DNA from: Roseobacter weihaiensis
GTDB taxonomy: Bacteria; Pseudomonadota; Alphaproteobacteria; Rhodobacterales; Rhodobacteraceae
Reading direction: 5' to 3'
DNA length: 64,000 bases
Assembly (NCBI RefSeq): GCF_020622345.1
Contig: NZ_JACNMO010000001.1
Span: 248,001 to 312,000 of the forward strand
Shown: in pieces, positions 53,955-62,735 of the stretch
How the letters are laid out: every line of letters starts with the position of its first letter
Numbering within the stretch: position 1 is the stretch's first letter
Made by a program: the position numbers and the translations under genes
Notes under the pieces: generated by a model
The model's input: the letters and a program-made list of their open reading frames with translations, nothing else
Told to the model about the DNA's origin: nothing
Database searches by the model: none

Positions 53955-54562
53955 TGCCGCCTGTTGAACACACAGCAGCGGTGATCGCGCTTTGGGCGCT
54001 CATCGGGTATCTGCTGGGCTCCATCCCCTTTGGCATGGTATTGGCGCGGCTGATGGGGCTGGGCAATCTGCGGGACATTGGATCGGGGAACATCGGCGCA
54101 ACCAATGTACTGCGCACCGGCAACAAGCTGGCGGCGGCGCTGACATTGGTGCTGGACGGGGGCAAAGGCGCTGTGGCCGTGCTGGCCGCCCGCGCGGCGG
54201 GCAGCGAAGACCTCGCGCAGGTGGCGGGGCTGATGGCAATGATCGGCCATTGCTATCCTGTCTGGCTCCGGTTTGCGGGCGGCAAGGGGGTGGCGACATT
54301 TCTGGGCATTGTGCTGGCGCTGGCCTGGCCCGTCGGCATCGGCTGCTGTCTGGCCTGGCTGGCCGGGGCGCTGAGCACGCGGATCTCTTCCATGGGCGCG
54401 CTGGTCGCCTCTGCTGCGTCCTTGCCACTGGCGGTGGTGTTGGGGTTTGGCCACGGGGTGATCCTGTTTGCCCTGCTGGCCGTCCTGATCTTTTGGCGGC
54501 ACCGATCCAACATCGCCCGCATCCAAGCGGGCACGGAGCCAAAAATTGGCCAAAAGACCTGA
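53954..54562 (+). CDS. plsY: Acyl-phosphate:glycerol-3-phosphate acyltransferase PlsY
   Basis: 202 residues with about five membrane helices. Family motifs SIPFGMVLARL, GSGNIGATNVLR and FAGGKGVATFLG are intact. It acylates the sn-1 position of glycerol-3-phosphate in phospholipid synthesis. The ATG shares a base with the pyrC' TGA (TGATG). The 3' end overlaps a 97-residue gene by 17 bases. The pyr/plsY pairing is positional; both supply early precursors. Confidence 0.95.
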   Translation: MPPVEHTAAVIALWALIGYLLGSIPFGMVLARLMGLGNLRDIGSGNIGATNVLRTGNKLAAALTLVLDGGKGAVAVLAARAAGSEDLAQVAGLMAMIGHCYPVWLRFAGGKGVATFLGIVLALAWPVGIGCCLAWLAGALSTRISSMGALVASAASLPLAVVLGFGHGVILFALLAVLIFWRHRSNIARIQAGTEPKIGQKT

Positions 54563-54839
54563 CCCGCTCATCCCGGAAGCTTTCTGGAGGGCGTTGCATG
54601 CGCTCCCCACAGGCACCACGTATGGGCACAGTGGAACGCGCCGCTACAGCGCGACAAAGCAGGTCTTTAACAACGGCAAATCCCTCAAGCTGGTCGCAGA
54701 AGAACTGGGCGGCACGGGCTACATCAGCCTCAATGCGTATGAGCTTGGCAACGGCCCACGCCTCTTTCCCTGCGAGATGAGTGCTGCAAAAGTCATCACC
54801 TTCGTCTGCACGTTCACCCCCGATCAGCCGCGCGCATAG
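54546..54839 (+). CDS. 97-residue protein of unknown function with TTG start
   Basis: TTG 54546 lies seven bases after CGGAG, within the plsY 3' end, so the gene overlaps plsY by 17 bases and is translationally coupled. The chain contains EAFWRALHALPTGTTYGHS and RRYSATKQVFNNGKSLKLVA, then SLNAYELGNGP and CEMSAAKVITFVCTF; it reads as a small globular protein with beta character and two cysteines. No family is recognised. Its 3' end overlaps the converging ectC-like gene by 16 bases. Confidence 0.68.
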   Translation: MAKRPDPLIPEAFWRALHALPTGTTYGHSGTRRYSATKQVFNNGKSLKLVAEELGGTGYISLNAYELGNGPRLFPCEMSAAKVITFVCTFTPDQPRA

Positions 54840-55210
54840 CTGCCATCCGGCCCATGAACCTCATCGCCCTGCAAGGCCGGTGAAAAGACGCAGATCAGGT
54901 GCAAGGGCACATCGCCCTCCACCCGGACCTGGTGGGCGTCATGCGCATCCGGGGCATATAAGACACCCGGTGTGATCGCATGCAGCGTGCCGGTGCTTTT
55001 CTCCAGCACCGTCCCCGCCCCGCTCAGGCAGAAACATGCCTCGATATGGTGCTTGTATTCCAGATCCAGCACCGCACCGGGCAGCACATGGGTCTCTGTC
55101 ATGGAAAATCCCATGCCGTCTGATTTCACCAAGAGCCGGAGGCTGCGCCATCCCGGCCCCGCCGCATCCCGCGCGGTGCCCTTCAATGTCTCCTTGTCGA
55201 TCACAATCAT
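54824..55210 (-). CDS. ectC: Solitary ectoine synthase (EctC)
   Basis: 128 residues from ATG 55210, the EctC length. It is a cupin: the family opening MIVIDKETLKGTARD, LLVKSDGMGFSMTETH and VFSPALQGDEVHGPDGSY are characteristic. Metal and substrate residues E57, Y85 and H93 are kept (HHIEACF, VLYAPDAHDAHQ). EctC closes N-gamma-acetyl-diaminobutyrate to ectoine. There is no ectA, ectB or ectD within the window, and neighbours are unrelated, so it is orphaned in this region; the rest could lie elsewhere. It diverges from the aldo/keto reductase. Confidence 0.9.
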   Translation of the reverse strand: MIVIDKETLKGTARDAAGPGWRSLRLLVKSDGMGFSMTETHVLPGAVLDLEYKHHIEACFCLSGAGTVLEKSTGTLHAITPGVLYAPDAHDAHQVRVEGDVPLHLICVFSPALQGDEVHGPDGSYARG

Positions 55211-55285
55211 CCGCCCTGCCCTTCTTGCCAGATTACCTGCCATTCAACATTGCATGACCTGCCCGCCCATGCCACATCTTGTCTC

Positions 55286-56224
55286 ATGACAAAAATCCTG
55301 ACCAGCCCCGATGGCACCCCCGCCAGTCGCCTTGCCTTTGGTGCCATGCAGTTTGGCGGAGCCGCCGATGCGCAGGCCTCGCGCGCCATGTTTGACGCCT
55401 GCATCGCTGCCGGGATCACGCATTTCGACACCGCCCATGTCTATACCGGCGGGGCCTCCGAGACGCTGCTGGGGGGGATGCTCGGTGACCGGCGTGACGG
55501 TCTGCCGATTGCCACAAAGGTCGCCTATGATGGCGGAGGCTCGAAGCAGAATATCCACAGATCCTTTGAGATATCGCGACAGCGGCTGAACATGGATATG
55601 GTCGATATCCTCTACCTGCACCGCTTTGATCCCGATACCGATCTGCATGAGAGCATGGAGGCCCTTGCCGAGTTGAAACAGCAGGGCCTGATCCGCTATG
55701 TCGGCGTGTCGAACTTTGCCGCCTGGCAGGTGGTCAAGGCCATCGGGATCGCGGCCAAATTCGACATCACGGTCGATATCCTCCAGCCGATGTACAATCT
55801 GGTCAAGCGGCAGGCTGAGGTGGAGATCCTGCCGATGTGCGCCGATCAGAACGTGGCCTGCGCGCCTTATTCGCCACTGGGAGGCGGCTTGCTGACCGGC
55901 AAATATGCCAGCGGTGGGGCGGGCCGGCTGATCGAAGATGACCGCTATACCAAACGGTACGGGCTGGAATGGATGCATCAGGCGGCGCGCGATCTTGCAG
56001 AGGTCGCCGTGGATGTGGGAACCGACCCGGCGACTCTGGCCGTGGCCTGGGCGGCCGCCCACCCCATGGGCCCGACACCGATCATCTCCGCCCGGTCAAC
56101 AGCGCAGCTCGCCCCATCGCTGGCGGCCATGACCTACGAGATGCCCCCCGCGCTTTACGCGCGGCTTGCAGCGCTGAGCCCCACGCCGCCACCGGCCACG
56201 GACCGGATCGAAGAGCAGGCATGA
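55286..56224 (+). CDS. Aldo/keto reductase
   Basis: 312 residues from ATG 55286. The TIM-barrel signature residues are Asp and Tyr in THFDTAHVYTGGASE, Lys in PIATKVAYD and His in ILYLHRFDPD; the NAD(P)H site is near the C-terminus (PIISARSTAQLAPSL). It reduces carbonyls with NADPH; the substrate is unknown. It overlaps the downstream flavin oxidase by four bases, so AKR, oxidase and DUF938 form an operon. Confidence 0.9.
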   Translation: MTKILTSPDGTPASRLAFGAMQFGGAADAQASRAMFDACIAAGITHFDTAHVYTGGASETLLGGMLGDRRDGLPIATKVAYDGGGSKQNIHRSFEISRQRLNMDMVDILYLHRFDPDTDLHESMEALAELKQQGLIRYVGVSNFAAWQVVKAIGIAAKFDITVDILQPMYNLVKRQAEVEILPMCADQNVACAPYSPLGGGLLTGKYASGGAGRLIEDDRYTKRYGLEWMHQAARDLAEVAVDVGTDPATLAVAWAAAHPMGPTPIISARSTAQLAPSLAAMTYEMPPALYARLAALSPTPPPATDRIEEQA

Positions 56225-57297
56225 CGCAGGCGCTGGTGATCGGCGGCGGGATTGCGGGGCTGTCCGCCGCAGCTCATCTGTCGCGGGATGCCGAGGTCAC
56301 CGTGCTAGAGGGCGAGGAGGCGCTTGGCTATCACGCCTCGGGCCGGTCCGCCGCCCTGATCGAACAGAACTATGGCGCCCCCAGCGTGCAAGCCCTGAAC
56401 CGTGCCAGCGTAGAGTATCTGCAGACCCATGACGGCGGGTATCTCACCCCGCGCGGGCTGATGATCCTTGGCACGGCAGAGGAAGAAGAGGCCTTTCGCA
56501 CCGACCTTGCCGACATGGGGCTGGAGGAGATTTCGGTCGACTGTGCCTGCGGTATGGTGCCGGTGCTGAACCCCGACCGGTTGCGCTTTGCGGGATATCA
56601 CGCGGATGCGCAGGACATCGACACCGACCGCCTGATGCAGGGGTTCGCGCGCACACTCCGGCAGAACGGCGGCGACATTCTGACCCGCCAAAAGGTACGG
56701 AGCCTCCGCTATCACAATGAAAAATGGGAGCTTCAGACAGACGCGCAGGCCCACCGGGCCGACATCGTGATCAACGCAGCCGGTGCCTGGGCCGACCAGA
56801 TTGCCGGGCTTGCCGGTGTTGCACCGATGCGGATTACCCCCCACCGCCGGTCGATGGCACGTATTCCCGCCCCCGACGGCCAGGACGTCAGCAATTGGCC
56901 GATGTTCTTTGGTGTTGGCGAAAGCTGGTACGCAAAGCCCGATGCAGGCTGCCTGCTGGTCTCTCCGGCGGATGAAGACCCAGTGGAGCCACATGACGCC
57001 TGGGCCGAGGAAATGACGCTGGCGACCGGAATTGCGCTGTTTGAAAAAATGGTGACAACACAGGTGACCCGGCTGTTGTCAAGCTGGGCTGGGCTGCGCA
57101 GCTTTGCCCCCGACAGGACACTGGTGCTGGGCCCTGACCCTGCCGCGCCGGGTTTCATCTGGTGCGCCGGACAGGGCGGATACGGTTTTCAGACCGCGCC
57201 TGCCGCCGGGCAACTCGTGGCCGATCTGGTCTTTGGACGCGACAGCGCCTTGCCCGCGCAGGTCGTGGCAGCCCTGAAACCGGAGCGGTTGCGATGA
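56221..57297 (+). CDS. FAD-dependent D-amino-acid-oxidase-family oxidoreductase
   Basis: 358 residues. FAD-binding motif VIGGGIAGLSAAAHLS is at about residues 6-21, with the DAO fold continuing through GYHASGRSAALIEQNYG and the C-terminal WCAGQGGYGFQTAPAAGQL. It oxidises an amine or amino acid; possible substrates include sarcosine- or glycine-like compounds. The ATG overlaps the AKR stop and the stop overlaps the DUF938 start, both by four bases. Confidence 0.88.
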   Translation: MTQALVIGGGIAGLSAAAHLSRDAEVTVLEGEEALGYHASGRSAALIEQNYGAPSVQALNRASVEYLQTHDGGYLTPRGLMILGTAEEEEAFRTDLADMGLEEISVDCACGMVPVLNPDRLRFAGYHADAQDIDTDRLMQGFARTLRQNGGDILTRQKVRSLRYHNEKWELQTDAQAHRADIVINAAGAWADQIAGLAGVAPMRITPHRRSMARIPAPDGQDVSNWPMFFGVGESWYAKPDAGCLLVSPADEDPVEPHDAWAEEMTLATGIALFEKMVTTQVTRLLSSWAGLRSFAPDRTLVLGPDPAAPGFIWCAGQGGYGFQTAPAAGQLVADLVFGRDSALPAQVVAALKPERLR

Positions 57298-57941
57298 CCG
57301 GCAAGCTGCCCACCAGCGCCAGCGTGCTGGCACCCGGCGAGGGCGCTAAACTGCACGCCCCCGCCGCTGAACGCAACGGAGAGGTTCTATGCGACCTGTT
57401 GTGCCGCCATGCGCCGCGCCGGGGTCAAGCCCTTGAAATCGCAAGCGGTACCGGCCAGCACGTTGTGCAGTTTGCCCGTGCCTTGCCCGGCCTGACCTGG
57501 CAGCCGACAGAGATCGACGCCGAGCGGCGCGCCAGCATCGATGCCTACGGGGCTGAGGCGGCCTTGCCCAATCTCCTGCCCGCCGTGCCGCTGGATGCCA
57601 GTCAAGCCGGGTGGCACAAGAGGCACGGCGCACAGAGCCTGATCGTGCTGGTGAACCTGCTGCACCTGATCTCCACCCCGCAAGCGCGGGTCCTCATCGA
57701 AGAGGCCGTCCACGCCCTCGCACCGGAGGGGCGCTTTGTTCTTTACGGGCCTTTCATGCGGGCCGGGCAATTGACCAGCGCAGGCGACCTGCGGTTTCAC
57801 GCGCAGCTGGCAGAGGCCGATCCGGCCATCGGCTACAAGAACGATGCAGACATCAGGGAATGGCTGCTCGGCGCCGGGGTGCGGGAAGTGGTTGGTATTG
57901 AGATGCCCGCAAACAACCTCGCCTTTGTCGCCAGCCGCTAG
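57294..57941 (+). CDS. DUF938-type methyltransferase-like protein
   Basis: 215 residues. The SAM-like motif LEIASGTGQHVVQFARALP (about residues 48-66) and LVNLLHLISTPQARVLI match DUF938, a class I methyltransferase-like family without a known substrate. It closes the AKR-oxidase-DUF938 operon and overlaps the converging dehydrogenase gene by four bases. Confidence 0.85.
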   Translation: MTGKLPTSASVLAPGEGAKLHAPAAERNGEVLCDLLCRHAPRRGQALEIASGTGQHVVQFARALPGLTWQPTEIDAERRASIDAYGAEAALPNLLPAVPLDASQAGWHKRHGAQSLIVLVNLLHLISTPQARVLIEEAVHALAPEGRFVLYGPFMRAGQLTSAGDLRFHAQLAEADPAIGYKNDADIREWLLGAGVREVVGIEMPANNLAFVASR

Positions 57942-60430
57942 CCATCCACCCGGATGCGCGCGTTTTTGGGATCATAGGGGCTGTCCTCGACGATCTCCGC
58001 GTTCCAGAGCCGATCAAACATCTTTACCTTGAGCGGTGTGCCCGGCACCGCCAGATCAGGCGTAACATAGCCCATACCAATGGATTTCTCGAAAGCCACC
58101 GAATACCCGCCAGACGTCAAACGCCCCACGCGGGTCTCGCCATGATAGAGCGCCTCGCGGCCCCAGGGGTCGGCATCTTCCGGCCCATCAATCAGCAAGG
58201 TCACACATTTGGCGCGCAGGCCGGTCGCTTCCATCCGCGCCTTGCCATAGAAGTCCTTGGTAAGGTCCACGAAACGCGGCAGATCCGCCTCCAGTGGCGT
58301 GGCATCGCGGCCCAGTTCGGTGCCGAAGGCACGATATGATTTCTCCTGCCGCAGCCAGTTCTGTGCACGCGCGCCCACCAGCTTCATCCCGTGTTTTTCT
58401 CCCGCCGCTTCAAGCTGATCGAACAGGTAGTTCTGCATTTCGATGGGATGATGCAGCTCCCATCCCAGCTCACCGGTATAGGCCACACGGATCGCGCGCA
58501 CCGGGCACATGCCCAGCTCAATGTTGCGCATGGTGAGCCACGGAAAGCGCTTGTTGCTGAGAGCCGTGGCGGGGTCCGCGTCCTTGACGATCTCGTTCAG
58601 CACATCGCGCGATTTCGGCCCGGCAATGGCAAAGACACCCCATTGCGTGGTCACATCCTGTTCGTTGATCCGGCCGAATTCGGCTTCTTTCTCCATGATC
58701 GCCTTGTAGAGGTAGTCCTGATCGTAGGCATGCCACGCCCCGGCGGAGACGAGATAATAGTCGTCTTCTGCAAGCCTTACGATCGTGTACTCCGTCCGCG
58801 TCGTGCCGTGGTCCGTCAGCGCATAGGTCAGGTTGATCCGGCCCACCTTGGGCAGCTTGTTGGTGGTGAACCAGTCAAGGAACGCGCTCGCCCCCGGCCC
58901 GCTGATCCAATGCTTGGTGAAGGCGGTCGCATCTATCAGGCCCACCCCTTCACGGATCGCTTTCGCCTCTTGGACAGCGTGTTGCCACCAGCCGCCGCGC
59001 CGGAAGGACCGGCTGTCATGGTCGCTAAACCCTTGTGGTGCATAATAATTCGGGCGTTCCCAGCCATTGACCTGCCCAAACTGCGCGCCGCGTGCAGCCT
59101 GACGGTCATAGGCGGGCGAAGTGCGCAAGGGGCGACAGGCCGGGCGCTCTTCATCCGGATGGTGCAGGATATAGACGTGATCGTAGGCTTCTTCGTTCTT
59201 GCGCGCGGCAAACTCGGTGGTCATCCAATCGCCGTAGCGTTTGGGGTCGAGCGAGGCCATGTCGATCTCTGCCTCTCCTTCGACCATCATCTGCGCGAGG
59301 TAATACCCGGTGCCGCCGGCCGCCGTGATCCCGAAAGAGAAGCCTTCGGCCAGCCACATATTGCGCAGGCCCGGTGCCGGGCCCACCAGCGGGTTGCCAT
59401 CCGGCGTATAGCAGATAGGCCCGTTGAAATCATCCTTGAGACCGCAGTCCTCGGCAGAGGGAATACGGTGATTCATCGCCATGTACTGCTCCTCGATCCG
59501 GTCGAGATCGAGTTGAAAAAGATCGGCGCGGAAGCTGTCAGGCACACCGTATTCAAAGCGCGCAGGCGCGTTTTTCTCATAGACCCCTAGAATCCAGCCG
59601 CCGCGTTCCTCACGCACGTAGGACTGCGCGTCCGCATCCCGGATCACCGGATGCTCGACATGGCCCTCGGCGCGGAATTTCACCAGCTCCGGGTCCTGAT
59701 CCATGACGATGAATTGATGCTCGACGGGGATCGCGGGCATCTTGATGCCCAGCATTTTCGCTGTGCGCTGCGCGTGGTTGCCTGACGCCGTCACAACATG
59801 TTCGGCGGTGATCACAACCTGCTCCTCGGTAGGCACCAGATTGCCGCCCTTCTCAGCCATCTTGGTGGCCGTGACCTCCCAATGGGTTCCGGTCCAGTGA
59901 AAGGCATCCGCCTGCCATTTACGCTCAATCATCACGCCGCGTTGGCGCGCGCCCTTGGCCATCGCCATGGTCACATCTGCGGGGTTAATGTAGCCGTCGG
60001 TCTGGTGGTAGAGCGCGCCTTTCAGATCTTCGGTGCGGATCAGGGGCCACTTCGCCTTGATCTCGTCGGGGGTCATCCACTGGTAGGGCACTCCGCAGGT
60101 CTCCGCCGTCGTCGCGTAGAGCATGTATTCATCCATGCGTTCCTGCGTTTGCGCCATCCGCAGGTTGCCCACCACCGCAAAGCCCGCGTTCAGCCCCGTC
60201 TCCTCCTCCAGCGTCTTGTAGAAGCGAATGGAATAGTCATGGATATGCGTTGTCGCAAAGGACATGTTGAAATAGGGCAAGAGGCCCGCCGCATGCCAGG
60301 TGGAGCCTGACGTCAGCTCGTCCCGCTCCAGCAGCATGACGTCCTGCCAGCCCGCGCGCGCCAGATGATAGGCAATCGAGGTGCCGACGGCACCGCCGCC
60401 AACGACCAGCGCTTTGACTTCTGTTTTCAT
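57938..60430 (-). CDS. Dimethylglycine/sarcosine-dehydrogenase-like FAD protein with GcvT domain
   Basis: 830 residues from ATG 60430. The N-terminal FAD half has VVGGGAVGTSIAYHLARAG (about 8-26), the His-linked FAD context SGSTWHAAGLLPYF, and TAAGGTGYYLAQ; the C-terminal half is a GcvT-type folate-binding domain (VAYTGELGWELHHPIEM). It oxidatively demethylates an N-methylated glycine, using tetrahydrofolate for the one-carbon unit, and gives electrons to ETF. Catabolism of glycine betaine or choline in roseobacters uses this class. The exact substrate is not proven. It stands alone on its strand. Confidence 0.9.
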   Translation of the reverse strand: MKTEVKALVVGGGAVGTSIAYHLARAGWQDVMLLERDELTSGSTWHAAGLLPYFNMSFATTHIHDYSIRFYKTLEEETGLNAGFAVVGNLRMAQTQERMDEYMLYATTAETCGVPYQWMTPDEIKAKWPLIRTEDLKGALYHQTDGYINPADVTMAMAKGARQRGVMIERKWQADAFHWTGTHWEVTATKMAEKGGNLVPTEEQVVITAEHVVTASGNHAQRTAKMLGIKMPAIPVEHQFIVMDQDPELVKFRAEGHVEHPVIRDADAQSYVREERGGWILGVYEKNAPARFEYGVPDSFRADLFQLDLDRIEEQYMAMNHRIPSAEDCGLKDDFNGPICYTPDGNPLVGPAPGLRNMWLAEGFSFGITAAGGTGYYLAQMMVEGEAEIDMASLDPKRYGDWMTTEFAARKNEEAYDHVYILHHPDEERPACRPLRTSPAYDRQAARGAQFGQVNGWERPNYYAPQGFSDHDSRSFRRGGWWQHAVQEAKAIREGVGLIDATAFTKHWISGPGASAFLDWFTTNKLPKVGRINLTYALTDHGTTRTEYTIVRLAEDDYYLVSAGAWHAYDQDYLYKAIMEKEAEFGRINEQDVTTQWGVFAIAGPKSRDVLNEIVKDADPATALSNKRFPWLTMRNIELGMCPVRAIRVAYTGELGWELHHPIEMQNYLFDQLEAAGEKHGMKLVGARAQNWLRQEKSYRAFGTELGRDATPLEADLPRFVDLTKDFYGKARMEATGLRAKCVTLLIDGPEDADPWGREALYHGETRVGRLTSGGYSVAFEKSIGMGYVTPDLAVPGTPLKVKMFDRLWNAEIVEDSPYDPKNARIRVDG

Positions 60431-60631
60431 GACCTGCGACTCCCTCATGCGGACCTGCGCACTGGTTTAACGCCCTGCAAAATATCGCGCAAAACGCGCC
60501 CGACCGGAAATCGAGGGAAAGCGACATGCAACGGCCCGCCCCCCGGAAAATTCTCGACAGGGCAAAGCGAAGGGTGCTTAAATACGCATCTTAATAGAAA
60601 AATTCATTTTTTTAAACAATTGGAGACCGCC

Positions 60632-61276
60632 ATGAGCAAGATCAGCCTGCTTGATGCAGCCCAGATAATGGAAGACACCAATAACGAGACAAACGCCGAT
60701 GACCTACATACCGCCATCGATGTCGCCGGCGTTCAGGCCTACTATCTGAAGTCGAGCATTCTGGTCATCCCCGGGACCAACGAGCTGTCGGACTGGTTTG
60801 ATTTCAGCCTCGATTTTGCCGGGATCGATCATGACGGCCATGGCTTTGACGTGGTCGCCGGGGACAGCGGTACGCTCTGGCATGGCGGCTTTTTGGAGCA
60901 TGCGCAGCGGGTCTATATGTTTGCCAAGGGGTTGCGGCCCAAGCTCATCATCGGGCATTCTCTGGGGGCCGCCTCCGCGCAGATCGTGGGCATGTCTCTG
61001 CGGGTGCCGACCATTGCCTTTGCCTCACCACAAACCAGTCGCCGCAGCAACCGTGAGCGCCTGCCACATGAGGGCTGGGTCATCAACCTGTGCCGCGTTG
61101 ATGATACGGTCTGTTACCTGCCGCCCAAGATTTTGGGCTTTCGCACAATCGGCAGCCGTTACTGGCTGATCCCCGACAAGGTCGACGACGAGGACGACCA
61201 CCGGATCGCGGCCTATACGGCGCTTTTAAAACTCAAACGCGTCAAGGACCGCGTGCCCACCCATTGGCCGACCTGA
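60632..61276 (+). CDS. Lipase-class-3-like alpha/beta hydrolase
   Basis: 214 residues from ATG 60632, behind TGGAGA. The nucleophile elbow GHSLGAASAQ (about residues 108-117) is that of lipase class 3, with Asp in RVDDTVCYLPP and His in DDHRIAAYTALL completing a plausible triad. No signal peptide is seen, so it is cytoplasmic or escapes by another route. The upstream 201-base spacer is AT-rich near the start and shows no other gene. The substrate is unknown. Confidence 0.8.
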   Translation: MSKISLLDAAQIMEDTNNETNADDLHTAIDVAGVQAYYLKSSILVIPGTNELSDWFDFSLDFAGIDHDGHGFDVVAGDSGTLWHGGFLEHAQRVYMFAKGLRPKLIIGHSLGAASAQIVGMSLRVPTIAFASPQTSRRSNRERLPHEGWVINLCRVDDTVCYLPPKILGFRTIGSRYWLIPDKVDDEDDHRIAAYTALLKLKRVKDRVPTHWPT

Positions 61277-61308
61277 CCTGCCGCAGGCGGGCGCTCGCCC
61301 CGCTTGGC

Positions 61309-62709
61309 TCAGCTAGTGATCTTGCCCGGATTCAGGATGCCTTTGGGGTCGAGTGCCGCCTTGATATCGGCCATGAAATCCGTGGCCTCTCCCATCTCTT
61401 GCACGAGGTAGGGCATTTTTCCCTGCCCGATGCCATGCTCGCCCGTGCAGGTCCCGTCCATGGAAAGCGCCAGATCATTCAGCCAGGCCACAAAGCCCGC
61501 CGCCCGCGCCACCTCATCCGCATCCGCCATATCCACCAGCGGGGTGACGTGGAAATTGCCATCGCCCGCATGGCCGACGATAGGGGCAATCAACCCAAGT
61601 TCCTGCGCGCGGGCCTGGGCCTGGGTCACGCAGTCTGCCAGCCGCGAGATTGGCACGCAGGCATCCGTGGCGATGCCCGTGGCCCCCGGACGATATTGCA
61701 GCATCGCCCAATAGGCATCATGCCGGGCCTTCCAGAGCTTGTTGCGCTCTTCCGTTGTTGTGGTGGCGGCGTATCCTGTGCCGCCGAAGTCATCGGACAG
61801 CGCACCGAATATCTCGGCCTGCTCCACCACGCTGGCCTCGGTGCCGTGAAATTCCAGCAACAACAGGGGCGTCTCTGGCAAGCCGAGGTTGGAATAAGCG
61901 TTGCTGGCCCGCACCATCACCTCGTCGAGAAGTTCAATCCGTGCCACGGGCAGGCCGTACTGGATCACGGACATGACGGTTTGGCAGGCCGACTCGACCG
62001 TCGGGAACGAACAGCGCGCAGAGCTGATGGCTTCGGGGATACCCTGCAGGCGCAGCGTAATCTCGGTGATGATGCACAGCGTGCCTTCGGAGCCCACCAG
62101 CAGCCGTGTCATGTCATAGCCTGCGGAGGTTTTTCGCGCACGCCCCCCGGTGCGGATGATGCGACCATCCGCCATCACCGCCTCCAGCGACAGGACGTTG
62201 TCTTTCATGGTGCCATAGCGCACCGCGTTCGTGCCCGAGGCATTGGTGGCGGCCATACCGCCAAGCGATGCGTTCGCGCCAGGATCAATGGGAAAAAAGA
62301 GCCCCTTGTCGCGCAGATGGGTGTTGAGGTCTTCGCGGGTGACACCGGGTTGGACGCGGCAGTCAAGATCGCCCGCATTCACCGCAAGCACCTTGTCCAT
62401 CTGGCTGAGATCGACGCAGACCCCACCGGCAGGCGCGTTCACATGCCCTTCGAGCGAGGTGCCGGTACCATAGGCAATCACCGGCACGCGATGCTCTGCG
62501 CAGACCTTGACGATATCCGACACCTCTTGCGAGGTCTGGGCAAAAACCACCGCATCAGGCGGCTGGTTTTCAAGCCACGTTGTTGTGTGCCCATGTTGCT
62601 CGCAGACGGCATGGCCGGTCTGACACTGCGTGCCGAACCGTTGCTTGAGAATCCCAAGCGCCGTGTGGATACCGGCGTCATTACGGGGCATTTTTGCATG
62701 TTTGACCAT
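61309..62709 (-). CDS. FAD-binding D-lactate/glycolate dehydrogenase
   Basis: 466 residues of the FAD-linked oxidase C/GlcD family. The FAD-binding PCMH half has IAYGTGTSLEGHVNAPAGGV and FFPIDPGANASLGGMAATNA, and the C-terminal half has GHAGDGNFHVTPL and GTCTGEHGIGQGKM. It oxidises D-lactate or glycolate (or D-2-hydroxyglutarate) to the keto acid, passing electrons to cytochrome or quinone. No glcE/glcF partners are adjacent, which favours a single-subunit D-lactate dehydrogenase. It lies 26 bases after a gamma-glutamyltransferase gene. Confidence 0.9.
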   Translation of the reverse strand: MVKHAKMPRNDAGIHTALGILKQRFGTQCQTGHAVCEQHGHTTTWLENQPPDAVVFAQTSQEVSDIVKVCAEHRVPVIAYGTGTSLEGHVNAPAGGVCVDLSQMDKVLAVNAGDLDCRVQPGVTREDLNTHLRDKGLFFPIDPGANASLGGMAATNASGTNAVRYGTMKDNVLSLEAVMADGRIIRTGGRARKTSAGYDMTRLLVGSEGTLCIITEITLRLQGIPEAISSARCSFPTVESACQTVMSVIQYGLPVARIELLDEVMVRASNAYSNLGLPETPLLLLEFHGTEASVVEQAEIFGALSDDFGGTGYAATTTTEERNKLWKARHDAYWAMLQYRPGATGIATDACVPISRLADCVTQAQARAQELGLIAPIVGHAGDGNFHVTPLVDMADADEVARAAGFVAWLNDLALSMDGTCTGEHGIGQGKMPYLVQEMGEATDFMADIKAALDPKGILNPGKITS

Positions 62710-62735
62710 CTTAATGCTCCTTTAAAGGCGGGTGA

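Noticed and set aside
60526-60594. 22-residue open frame (MQRPAPRKILDRAKRRVLK and so on) with GAGGGAAAG before ATG
   Set aside because: Too short to judge, contains no recognisable peptide, and could be chance in an AT-rising spacer; kept only as a note.
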